Below, piece by piece: positions 1-4,561 of a stretch of 6,083 nucleotides of DNA. The position numbers and the translations under genes were made by a program. The DNA is from RGIG7450 sp045577655. Lineage in GTDB: Bacteria; Bacillota; Clostridia; RUG12999. The notes under the pieces were generated by a model. That model was not told the origin of the DNA. It ran no database searches and worked only from the letters and a program-made list of their open reading frames with translations. The stretch covers positions 1-6,083 of the forward strand of contig JAZNIU010000028.1 in assembly GCA_045577655.1 (NCBI GenBank). The letters run 5' to 3'. Each line of letters opens with the position of its first letter. The first letter of the stretch is position 1.

Positions 1-1
1 A

Positions 2-115
2 ATGAAGGTTAAACCATCAGTAAAGCCTATTTGTGAAAAATGCAAGATAATTAAAAGAAAAGGCAGAGTAATGGTTATCTGCGAAAACCCCAAACACAAA
101 CAGAAACAGGGTTAA
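2..115 (+). CDS. rpmJ: 50S ribosomal protein L36 (bL36), zinc-ribbon form
   Basis: This 37-residue protein is a small component of the large ribosomal subunit. The translation opens MKVKPSVKPICEKCK and ends NPKHKQKQG, which is typical of L36, and the length matches the family. The zinc-ribbon ligands are all present: Cys11, Cys14, Cys27 and His32 (CxxC...C....H), so this is the zinc-binding (C+) paralogue. The ATG begins at the second base of the window, so its ribosome binding site lies outside. It is the first gene seen of the alpha-operon run; in related bacteria infA and rpmJ sit just upstream of rpsM. The identification is by sequence recognition and context and is very secure. Confidence 0.96.
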   Translation: MKVKPSVKPICEKCKIIKRKGRVMVICENPKHKQKQG

Positions 116-119
116 TAAA

Positions 120-226
120 TTGATTGTATAGGTAATTTAAAGGGAGCGGCTGGCAAACCTGAAAAGGATTTGTACCCTAAATTAAATACAACTAAAGAAA
201 TGTAAAAACAGGAGGTGCAAAATCAA
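120..226 (+). promoter_or_regulatory. Structured mRNA leader before rpsM (candidate r-protein autoregulatory element)
   Basis: The 111-base gap between rpmJ and rpsM is the longest gap inside the operon and can fold as nested helices. TAATTTA (133-139) pairs with TAAATTA (178-184). After a two-A bulge, GGG (142-144) pairs with CCC (175-177). Inside these, CAAA (154-157) pairs with TTTG (169-172), and CCT (158-160) pairs with AGG (165-167) around a GAAA tetraloop (161-164), with A168 bulged. An outer helix is also possible between 120-128 and 216-226 (with a 2-base bulge), which would cover the end of the ribosome binding site and the spacer before the ATG. In E. coli, S4 represses the alpha operon by binding a structured target just before rpsM, and rpsD is in this operon. 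That analogy is inference. The pairing is seen directly, but no covariation could be tested. Confidence 0.5.
210..217 (+). promoter_or_regulatory. Ribosome binding site of rpsM
   Basis: AGGAGGTG is an almost perfect match to the anti-Shine-Dalgarno sequence. It decides the start of rpsM. An in-frame GTG at 215 lies inside this motif and cannot be its own start, so the ATG at 227 (11 bases after GGAGG) is used. Confidence 0.9.
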
Positions 227-595
227 ATGGCGAGAATAGCAGGCGTGGATTTACCAAGAGAAAAACGCGTTGAAGTAGGACTTACTTATGTTTTTGGCAT
301 AGGCGAGCCCTCAGCTAAAAAAATTCTTGAAAAAACAGGAATCAATCCCGACACAAGAGTTAAAGACTTAACAGATGATGAAGTAGCAAAACTCAGAGAG
401 GTAATTGACGGTGAATATAAGGTAGAAGGTGACCTTCGCCGTGAAGTAGCTCTTAACATTAAAAGACTTATGGAAATCGGTTCATACCGTGGCGTTAGAC
501 ATAGAAAGAGTCTCCCGGTAAGAGGACAGAAGACCAAGACAAACGCAAGAACATGTAAAGGTCCCAGAAAGACCATTGCAAACAAAAAGAAATAA
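227..595 (+). CDS. rpsM: 30S ribosomal protein S13 (uS13)
   Basis: S13 sits in the head of the small subunit, contacts the large subunit (bridges B1a/B1b) and approaches the P-site tRNA through its basic tail. The 122-residue product starts MARIAGVDLPREKRVE and contains the family's conserved GIG segment near residues 24-26 and the SYRGVRHRKSLPVRGQ segment near residues 85-100. It ends in a lysine-rich tail (TKTNARTCKGPRK...KKK). The length is normal for bacteria. The start is the ATG at 227, preceded by AGGAGGTG; the four extra codons upstream from a GTG are rejected because they fall on the ribosome binding site. rpsK follows after 18 bases. The preceding gap carries a candidate regulatory RNA fold. 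Confidence 0.98.
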   Translation: MARIAGVDLPREKRVEVGLTYVFGIGEPSAKKILEKTGINPDTRVKDLTDDEVAKLREVIDGEYKVEGDLRREVALNIKRLMEIGSYRGVRHRKSLPVRGQKTKTNARTCKGPRKTIANKKK

Positions 596-613
596 AGGAG
601 GGAACGGATTAAT

Positions 614-1012
614 ATGGCTAAAACAGTAACAAAAAAGACGACCAGAAAGCGTCGTGAGAAAAAGCATGTTGATAAAGGTGCGGCTCACATCCGTTCAACC
701 TTTAACAATACTATTGTAACAATAACAGACACTGCCGGCAACGCACTTTCATGGGCATCCTCCGGTGGACTCGGCTTCAGAGGCTCCAGAAAGAGCACCC
801 CTTACGCAGCTCAGATGGCGGCAGAAACTGCTGCTAAAGCTGCAATGGAATACGGACTTAAAACTGTTGAAGTTTATGTAAAAGGTCCCGGTTCCGGCAG
901 AGAGGCTGCTATCAGAGCGCTGCAGACCGCAGGTCTGGAAGTTAGTATGATTAAAGATACTACTCCCATTCCTCACAACGGTTGCAGACCGCCGAAAAGA
1001 AGAAGAGTCTAA
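614..1012 (+). CDS. rpsK: 30S ribosomal protein S11 (uS11)
   Basis: S11 lies on the platform of the small subunit, near the Shine-Dalgarno/anti-Shine-Dalgarno helix and the E site. The 132-residue product has the basic N-terminus (KKTTRKRREKKHV), then the conserved HIRSTFNNTIVTITD strand near residues 25-39. The SSGGLGFRGSRKSTPYAAQ block follows near residues 49-67, then VKGPGSGREAAIRAL, and the invariant C-terminus IPHNGCRPPKRRRV. The length is normal. GGAGG at 597-601 lies 12 bases before the ATG. It sits between rpsM (18-base gap) and rpsD (24-base gap), in the usual alpha-operon order and surely co-transcribed. Nothing unusual was seen. Confidence 0.98.
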   Translation: MAKTVTKKTTRKRREKKHVDKGAAHIRSTFNNTIVTITDTAGNALSWASSGGLGFRGSRKSTPYAAQMAAETAAKAAMEYGLKTVEVYVKGPGSGREAAIRALQTAGLEVSMIKDTTPIPHNGCRPPKRRRV

Positions 1013-1036
1013 TTTAGAAGGAGGCGAAAGTGCAAC

Positions 1037-1657
1037 ATGGCTAGATATACAGGAGCAGTGTGCAGACTGTGCCGTAGAGAGGGTCAGAAATTATACCTCA
1101 AGGGCGAAAGATGCTATACCGGCAAATGTGGTTTCGAAAGAAGAGCGTTTGCTCCAGGTCAGCATGGTATGAGCCGTAAAAAACTGTCCGGTTACGGTGT
1201 GCAGCTGAGAGAAAAACAGAAAGTCAGAAGATATTACGGAGTACTTGAAAAACAGTTCAGAAAATATTTTGACATGGCTGAAAAGAAACAGGGTATTACG
1301 GGTGAAAACATGCTCGCAATCCTTGAAAGCAGATTTGACAATGTTGTTTACAGACTTGGTCTTGCAATGTCCCGTGCAGAAGCTCGTCAGCTTATAAGAC
1401 ACGGTCACTTCTCCATCAACGGTAAAAAGGCAGATGTTTGTTCTATCCTTTTAAAACCCGGTGATGTAGTAGCAGCAATTGATCAGGCAGAAGAAAAAAT
1501 CAAGAATAACCTTGAAGCAAATGCATCAAGAGTTATCCCTAAATGGCTTGATTTTGATGCTAACACAGCTACAGGCAAAATGCTTGCGTTTGCAGCGCGT
1601 GAAGACATTGATTTACCCATCGAAGAACACCACATTGTCGAGCTGTACTCCAAATAA
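1037..1657 (+). CDS. rpsD: 30S ribosomal protein S4 (uS4), zinc-binding form
   Basis: S4 is a primary 16S rRNA-binding protein that nucleates assembly of the small subunit at the 5' domain five-way junction; with S3 and S5 it lines the mRNA entry channel. The 206-residue product has an N-terminal four-cysteine site, Cys9, Cys12, Cys26 and Cys31 (CxxC-x13-CxxxxC), as in Thermus S4, so it should bind zinc. The S4 RNA-binding domain spans roughly residues 97-160 (SRFDNVVYRLG..., SRAEARQLIRHGHFSINGK...). GGAGG at 1020-1024 lies 12 bases before the ATG. Its place between rpsK and rpoA matches Clostridia and Proteobacteria but not B. subtilis. As S4 is the known autorepressor in E. coli, it is the obvious candidate regulator for the structured spacers in this operon (inference). 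Confidence 0.98.
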   Translation: MARYTGAVCRLCRREGQKLYLKGERCYTGKCGFERRAFAPGQHGMSRKKLSGYGVQLREKQKVRRYYGVLEKQFRKYFDMAEKKQGITGENMLAILESRFDNVVYRLGLAMSRAEARQLIRHGHFSINGKKADVCSILLKPGDVVAAIDQAEEKIKNNLEANASRVIPKWLDFDANTATGKMLAFAAREDIDLPIEEHHIVELYSK

Positions 1658-1663
1658 GATTTT

Positions 1664-1747
1664 TAGCAACCCTTGCCCGATGCTTTTTTGGGTAAGGCTA
1701 CCCTCGACAGTAAAATAAAATGAATAAAAATAAACAGTGAGGAGGGT
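1664..1747 (+). promoter_or_regulatory. rpsD-rpoA spacer with competing hairpins over the rpoA ribosome binding site
   Basis: Four short segments can pair in a chain. Segment 1, CCTTGCCC (1671-1678), pairs with segment 2, GGGTAAGG (1690-1697), as eight pairs including one G-U; outer TAG (1664-1666) and CTA (1698-1700) may extend it. Segment 2 can instead pair with segment 3 as GGGTA (1690-1694) with TACCC (1699-1703), around an AGGC loop. Segment 3, ACCCTC (1700-1705), is also the exact complement of GAGGGT (1742-1747), which overlaps the rpoA Shine-Dalgarno. This is the layout of a translational switch. The pairings are seen; the switching is inference. An alternative is a weak terminator or attenuator with AGCA/TGCT pairing before T1684-1689. 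Confidence 0.4.
1739..1746 (+). promoter_or_regulatory. Ribosome binding site of rpoA
   Basis: GAGGAGGG decides the start. An in-frame TTG at 1748 is only two bases from it and too close to serve, so the ATG at 1757 is the start. The motif can be masked by ACCCTC at 1700-1705. Confidence 0.85.
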
Positions 1748-1756
1748 TTGTGCAGC

Positions 1757-2704
1757 ATGATAGAATTGGCAAAACCAAGTATAGAATGTGTAGAGATTAA
1801 ACCGGACAAAAGATACGGTAAGTTTGTTGTTGAACCACTTGATCGTGGTTATGGTATAACACTTGGCAACTCGCTGAGAAGAATACTTTTATCTTCGCTT
1901 GAAGGTTGCGCAGTAACATCCATTAAAATTGACGGCGTTCAGCACGAGATTTCCAAAATGGATGGTGTAACCGAAGATGTAACAGAAATCGTTCTTAACC
2001 TTAAAAAGCTTATTATTAAGCTTCATTCTGACGGTCCTAAAACCTTAAGAATTGATGCAGCAGGCGAATGTGAGGTTAAAGCCGGTGATATCAAAATAGA
2101 CAGTGATGTTGAAATTCTTAACCCCGACCTTCATATCGCAACACTTAATTCAGATGGAAGACTCTATATGGATATAGTTGTTGACAGAGGCAGAGGTTAT
2201 GTAACAAACGACCAGAACAAAAAGCTTAACAAGCAGACAGCGGCAATCGGAACAATCTTTATGGATTCCAGCTATACTCCGGTAAATAAAGTTAACTACT
2301 TTGTAGGCACAACTCTTGATAATAAGGATAAGCTTACTATTGAAGTGTGGACTAACGGAGTTATCGGACCCGATGAAGCTATTTCGACAAGCGCGCAGCT
2401 TATGATTGAATATCTCAACTTCTTTGTTGAATTGTCTGATAACGCTAAAACTACTGAAATAGTTATAGAAAAAGACAATGACAAGAAAGAAAAAGTTCTT
2501 GAGATGACAATTGAAGAGCTTGATCTGTCAGTAAGAGCATATAACTGCTTAAAGCGTGCCGGCATCAATACGGTTGAAGACCTTATCAGCAGAACCGAAG
2601 GCGATATGATTAAGGTAAGAAACCTCGGCCGCAAATCGCTTGACGAGGTAATTGGTAAGCTTCACGCACTGAAATTATCTTTACACAAAGAAGAAGATAT
2701 ATAA
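1757..2704 (+). CDS. rpoA: DNA-directed RNA polymerase subunit alpha
   Basis: The alpha subunit dimerises to seed assembly of RNA polymerase (binding beta and beta'), and its C-terminal domain contacts UP-element DNA and activators. The 315-residue product is close to the 314 of B. subtilis. The N-terminal domain (about 1-230) carries FVVEPLDRGYGITLGNSLRR and the SDVEILNPDLHIATL block. A charged linker (EKDNDKKEK) leads to the C-terminal domain (about 245-310). The DNA-binding residues equivalent to E. coli R265, N268, C269, K271, G296, K298, S299 and E302 are all present, here at R260, N263, C264, K266, G291, K293, S294 and E297. UP-element recognition should therefore work, which fits the A/T tracts by the rpsT and tRNA promoters. 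The start is ATG 1757, chosen from the ribosome binding site. Confidence 0.98.
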   Translation: MIELAKPSIECVEIKPDKRYGKFVVEPLDRGYGITLGNSLRRILLSSLEGCAVTSIKIDGVQHEISKMDGVTEDVTEIVLNLKKLIIKLHSDGPKTLRIDAAGECEVKAGDIKIDSDVEILNPDLHIATLNSDGRLYMDIVVDRGRGYVTNDQNKKLNKQTAAIGTIFMDSSYTPVNKVNYFVGTTLDNKDKLTIEVWTNGVIGPDEAISTSAQLMIEYLNFFVELSDNAKTTEIVIEKDNDKKEKVLEMTIEELDLSVRAYNCLKRAGINTVEDLISRTEGDMIKVRNLGRKSLDEVIGKLHALKLSLHKEEDI

Positions 2705-2710
2705 AATAAC

Positions 2711-2750
2711 GGGGTTTTTGCCCCTTTACCAACAAATTGTTCAGAAAGGG
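2711..2750 (+). promoter_or_regulatory. rpoA-rplQ spacer hairpins overlapping the rplQ ribosome binding site
   Basis: Two mutually exclusive hairpins are possible. In the first, GGGG (2711-2714) pairs with CCCC (2721-2724). In the second, CCCTTT (2722-2727) pairs with AAAGGG (2745-2750), followed after a symmetrical 3x3 internal loop by AACA (2731-2734) with TGTT (2738-2741) around AAT. The second hairpin buries the first half of the rplQ Shine-Dalgarno (GGGAGG, 2748-2753). The pairings are seen directly; a regulatory role is inference, and pyrimidine-rich complements of a Shine-Dalgarno do arise by chance. Confidence 0.35.
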
Positions 2751-2753
2751 AGG
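2748..2753 (+). promoter_or_regulatory. Ribosome binding site of rplQ
   Basis: GGGAGG lies 9 bases before the ATG at 2763 and decides the start. An in-frame TTG upstream at 2718 lies within a hairpin, has no ribosome binding site, and would add 15 residues not typical of L17. Confidence 0.85.
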
Positions 2754-2762
2754 TTGGATATT

Positions 2763-3104
2763 ATGCCCGGAACAAGAAAATTAGGTCGCCAGACAGCACA
2801 TAGAAAAATGTTGCTCCGCAACATGGTGACATCACTTTTCGAACATGGTAGAATATCTACTACTGAAGCAAAAGCTAAAGAAATTCGCTGCATGGCGGAT
2901 AAAATGATAACCCTGGGTAAAGATAACACCCTCCACACAAAGCGCCATGCAATTGCATATCTTACTGATAAAGATGTAGCTTTCAAACTTTTCAATGAAA
3001 TAGCACCTAAATATGCTGACAGAGAAGGCGGCTACACAAGAGTAATTAAAGCAGCTCCCAGACGCGGCGATGCAGCTCCAATGGCTATCATTGAGCTTGT
3101 GTAA
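2763..3104 (+). CDS. rplQ: 50S ribosomal protein L17 (bL17)
   Basis: L17 is a bacterial-specific large-subunit protein located near the exit of the polypeptide tunnel. The 113-residue product starts MPGTRKLGRQTAHRKMLLRNMVTSL, has the conserved ISTTEAKAKEIR and MITLGK segments (near residues 35-60) and ends GGYTRVIKAAPRRGDAAPMAIIELV, the family's hallmark C-terminus. The length is slightly below the 120 of B. subtilis, mainly because the variable loop before KLFNEIAPKY is shorter. It is the last gene of the alpha operon and is followed within 11 bases by a strong intrinsic terminator. The upstream spacer can mask its ribosome binding site. Confidence 0.98.
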   Translation: MPGTRKLGRQTAHRKMLLRNMVTSLFEHGRISTTEAKAKEIRCMADKMITLGKDNTLHTKRHAIAYLTDKDVAFKLFNEIAPKYADREGGYTRVIKAAPRRGDAAPMAIIELV

Positions 3105-3114
3105 TTAAAAAAGG

Positions 3115-3146
3115 AAATCCGTTGGAATTTTTCCAACGGATTTTTT
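3115..3146 (+). terminator. Intrinsic terminator of the alpha operon, probably bidirectional
   Basis: A perfect 13-base-pair stem joins AAATCCGTTGGAA (3115-3127) to its complement at 3131-3143 around a TTT loop, with a T run at 3141-3146. The - strand copy of the same hairpin is followed by CC and then six T (from 3107-3112), so it may also stop transcripts of the convergent HAD gene, whose stop codon is at 3164-3166. Confidence 0.92.
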
Positions 3147-3163
3147 GTTATTTGTTTAAAAGA

Positions 3164-3976
3164 TTAAATTAAGCCTTTGTCCAGCTTTTCAACTATATCA
3201 ACCAGAACATGCTCGTGCAAGGAAACAGTAAGATTTTTGCAATGTTCAAGCAGCAATGGAGATCCGTCTGCAACGGCTAAACCTATGTCGGCAGCTTCAA
3301 CAAACTCAATATCGTTTTCATTATCTCCAACGGCAATAACACGATGATTTTCTCCGATAAGCTCTTTAAATCTGCGAAGAGCAGTACCCTTATTTACACC
3401 AAAAGGCAAAACTTCGTACAACCATGAAGCACTTTGAGAAAACTGAAAATCTTTAAAAAAGGGCTGAGATTCAAAGTATCCGCGGACAACAGGCATATAC
3501 TCATCAGCCATGGCACAAACTATTTTAAGCCAAGGCTGTGGGACATCGGCAACAGAATCAATTTTTTTAAAAAGTCCGGACAATTGCTTGTAGCGTTTCA
3601 TATTTCCCGGAATATCAGTTACTAGATACAATCCGTCAGGCGTATTAATCTCAATGTTTGCTTTAGGACACTTTTCTATAATGTCCGGAATTATGTGGGA
3701 AATAGTTGTGTCAAGAGGGGATAACCACAGATATTTATTTTCAGAATAGTCGTAAATTGCTGCACCATTATAGCAAATTACCGGTGCATTAGGCATTAGC
3801 TGGTCAATTATTGATTGGGCAACGGGCATCTGTCTTCCGGTTGCATATGTAAAAGTTCCGCCGTTATCCATAAAATATTTTGCAGCTGCCTTGTTTTCCT
3901 CGCTTATTATAAAAGAATAATCAACAAGGGTGCCGTCAACATCGGTAATTAAAAGAATGTTTTGAAATTTTTTCAT
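3164..3976 (-). CDS. Cof-type HAD-IIB family phosphatase (sugar-phosphate/nucleotide phosphatase-like)
   Basis: This 270-residue cytosolic protein belongs to the haloacid dehalogenase superfamily, subclass IIB (Cof/YidA type), Mg2+-dependent phosphatases of small phosphorylated metabolites. All four motifs are visible. Motif I is DVDGT at 12-16, with nucleophile Asp12 and acid/base Asp14. Motif II is the threonine of ATGR (Thr46). Motif III is the lysine of NKGTAL (Lys196), and motif IV is GDNEND at 217-222 with Asp218 and Asp222. The type IIB cap lies between motifs II and III (roughly residues 80-190). The start chosen is the ATG at 3976, seven bases after AGGGGGA (3984-3990); a longer reading from 4063 adds 29 unconvincing residues. 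The substrate cannot be told from sequence. It lies downstream of rpsT on the same strand, separated by a terminator, and converges on rplQ. No convincing promoter of its own was found. Confidence 0.9.
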   Translation of the reverse strand: MKKFQNILLITDVDGTLVDYSFIISEENKAAAKYFMDNGGTFTYATGRQMPVAQSIIDQLMPNAPVICYNGAAIYDYSENKYLWLSPLDTTISHIIPDIIEKCPKANIEINTPDGLYLVTDIPGNMKRYKQLSGLFKKIDSVADVPQPWLKIVCAMADEYMPVVRGYFESQPFFKDFQFSQSASWLYEVLPFGVNKGTALRRFKELIGENHRVIAVGDNENDIEFVEAADIGLAVADGSPLLLEHCKNLTVSLHEHVLVDIVEKLDKGLI

Positions 3977-4065
3977 GATAAAGTCCCCCTGGCAATAAGA
4001 ACCCGACCCGCTAACGCAATCAAAAATTACATGCATAAGCCGCGAAATATTGATTGGTAACAATT

Positions 4066-4103
4066 AAAAAAACTTTCTGCAAATTTTGTGGCAGAAAGTT
4101 TTT
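4066..4103 (-). terminator. Intrinsic terminator of rpsT
   Basis: A perfect 13-base-pair stem joins 4068-4080 and 4091-4103 (core ACTTTCTGC / GCAGAAAGT) around a 10-base loop. On the - strand the stem is followed by a run of seven T (4072 to 4066). It starts 4 bases after the rpsT stop codon and separates rpsT from the HAD gene. Confidence 0.9.
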
Positions 4104-4107
4104 GTAA

Positions 4108-4350
4108 TTAAGCGTTTTTGTTAAGAGCTTTTGTAAGACTGGATTTTTTTCTTGCAGCAGTGTTTTTGTGAAGAACACCTTTGCTTGCAGCCTGGTCAAT
4201 TTTCTTAACTGCAGCTGTGTAGTTTTCCACCGTCTTATCAGCATCAAACTTCTTAATGCTTGTTTTAAGTGCGGATTTAACCATCTGATTCTGAAGAGTC
4301 TTAGCTTCAGCAACTTTTACTCTTTTTTTAGCAGATTTAATGTTTGGCAT
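4108..4350 (-). CDS. rpsT: 30S ribosomal protein S20 (bS20)
   Basis: S20 is a three-helix protein that binds the 5' domain and helix 44 of 16S rRNA and acts early in small-subunit assembly. The 80-residue product opens MPNIKSAKKRVKV, the family signature, and contains the conserved KGVLHKNTAARKKSSL segment near residues 57-72. It is somewhat shorter than the 87-88 residues of E. coli or B. subtilis, the difference lying in the link between the helices (around KKFDADKTVENY). The start is ATG 4350. A GTG at 4359 would add three residues but is part of the Shine-Dalgarno. The gene has its own promoter and terminator and is divergent from tRNA-Arg, so it is probably transcribed alone. Confidence 0.96.
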   Translation of the reverse strand: MPNIKSAKKRVKVAEAKTLQNQMVKSALKTSIKKFDADKTVENYTAAVKKIDQAASKGVLHKNTAARKKSSLTKALNKNA

Positions 4351-4355
4351 GTTTC

Positions 4356-4363
4356 TCACCTCA
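4356..4363 (-). promoter_or_regulatory. Ribosome binding site of rpsT
   Basis: TGAGGTGA on the - strand matches the anti-Shine-Dalgarno and precedes the ATG at 4350. It contains an in-frame GTG (4359-4357), which is therefore not the start. Confidence 0.85.
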
Positions 4364-4389
4364 CAAATGTAGTCTCAATATGTACTAGT

Positions 4390-4418
4390 ATTATATCACA
4401 AACTTTTGGTAAATGCAA
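4390..4418 (-). promoter_or_regulatory. Promoter of rpsT (sigma-A type, extended -10)
   Basis: Read on the - strand: TTGCAT (4418-4413), a 17-base spacer, then a perfect TATAAT (4395-4390), with TGA directly before it (TGn extended -10). Transcription should start near 4383, giving a leader of about 33 bases before the ATG. Upstream lies the A/T tract 4421-4442, which may act as an UP element. Confidence 0.82.
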
Positions 4419-4445
4419 GCTTTTTTTAAAAAAAATAAAAAACTA

Positions 4446-4474
4446 TTTACAATAATATGAAAATATGATAAAAT
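4446..4474 (+). promoter_or_regulatory. Promoter of tRNA-Arg (sigma-A type, extended -10)
   Basis: TTTACA (4446-4451), a 17-base spacer, then TAAAAT (4469-4474), preceded by TGA (4466-4468), an extended -10. The predicted start is near 4481, only about 4 bases before the mature tRNA 5' end. The A/T tract 4421-4442 lies just upstream as a possible UP element shared with the divergent rpsT promoter. Confidence 0.8.
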
Positions 4475-4484
4475 AACATGGTAG

Positions 4485-4559
4485 GTCTCGTTGGTCTAAT
4501 GGATAAGATAGCAGATTCCGGTTCTGCTGATGTGGGTTCGATTCCTACACGGGACGCCA
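4485..4559 (+). tRNA. tRNA-Arg, anticodon CCG
   Basis: A full cloverleaf can be drawn. The acceptor stem is GTCTCGT (4485-4491) with ACGGGAC (4549-4555), one G-U pair included. The D arm is GTCT/AGAT with loop AATGGATA. The anticodon stem is GCAGA/TCTGC with loop TTCCGGT, giving anticodon CCG at 4518-4520. The variable loop has four bases, and the T arm is GTGGG/CCTAC with loop TTCGATT. The discriminator is G (4556) and the CCA end is encoded (4557-4559). The D-loop A after GG corresponds to A20, the main arginine identity element. The tRNA reads CGG codons. It stands alone, with its own promoter and terminator. Confidence 0.96.
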
Positions 4560-4561
4560 AG

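Noticed and set aside
145..155. Resemblance of the leader segment GCGGCTGGCA to the complement of the 16S rRNA 530 loop
   Set aside because: The match needs a three-base gap and is antisense; a ribosomal-protein mimic would be in the sense direction. Probably chance.
215..226. Longer S13 starting at GTG 215
   Set aside because: The GTG is inside AGGAGGTG, the ribosome binding site itself; ATG 227 gives the normal N-terminus.
286..585. Antisense open frames opposite rpsM, rpsK, rpsD, rpoA and rplQ
   Set aside because: Each mirrors a certain ribosomal or RNA polymerase gene and has cysteine/serine/phenylalanine-rich content typical of antisense shadows.
1479..1718. 79-codon + strand frame overlapping the end of rpsD
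   Set aside because: It is an out-of-frame shadow of rpsD with no ribosome binding site and no recognisable product.
3977..4063. 29-residue N-terminal extension of the HAD phosphatase
   Set aside because: The segment has no homology-like features, and a good ribosome binding site (AGGGGGA) directly precedes the internal ATG, after which the HAD motif I falls at the normal distance.
4421..4442. T7A8 tract as part of a terminator
   Set aside because: TTTTTTTAAAAAAA is self-complementary but has no GC stem or gene ending nearby on either strand; its place between two -35 elements fits an UP element better.
4168..4455. 95-codon + strand frame antisense to rpsT, and the - strand frame 4020-4313
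   Set aside because: Both overlap rpsT in other frames, lack ribosome binding sites and show no family features.
4485..4559. tRNA-Arg as an integration site for a mobile element
   Set aside because: No direct repeat of the tRNA 3' end, integrase or phage-like gene is visible; a terminator and a convergent MATE gene follow directly.
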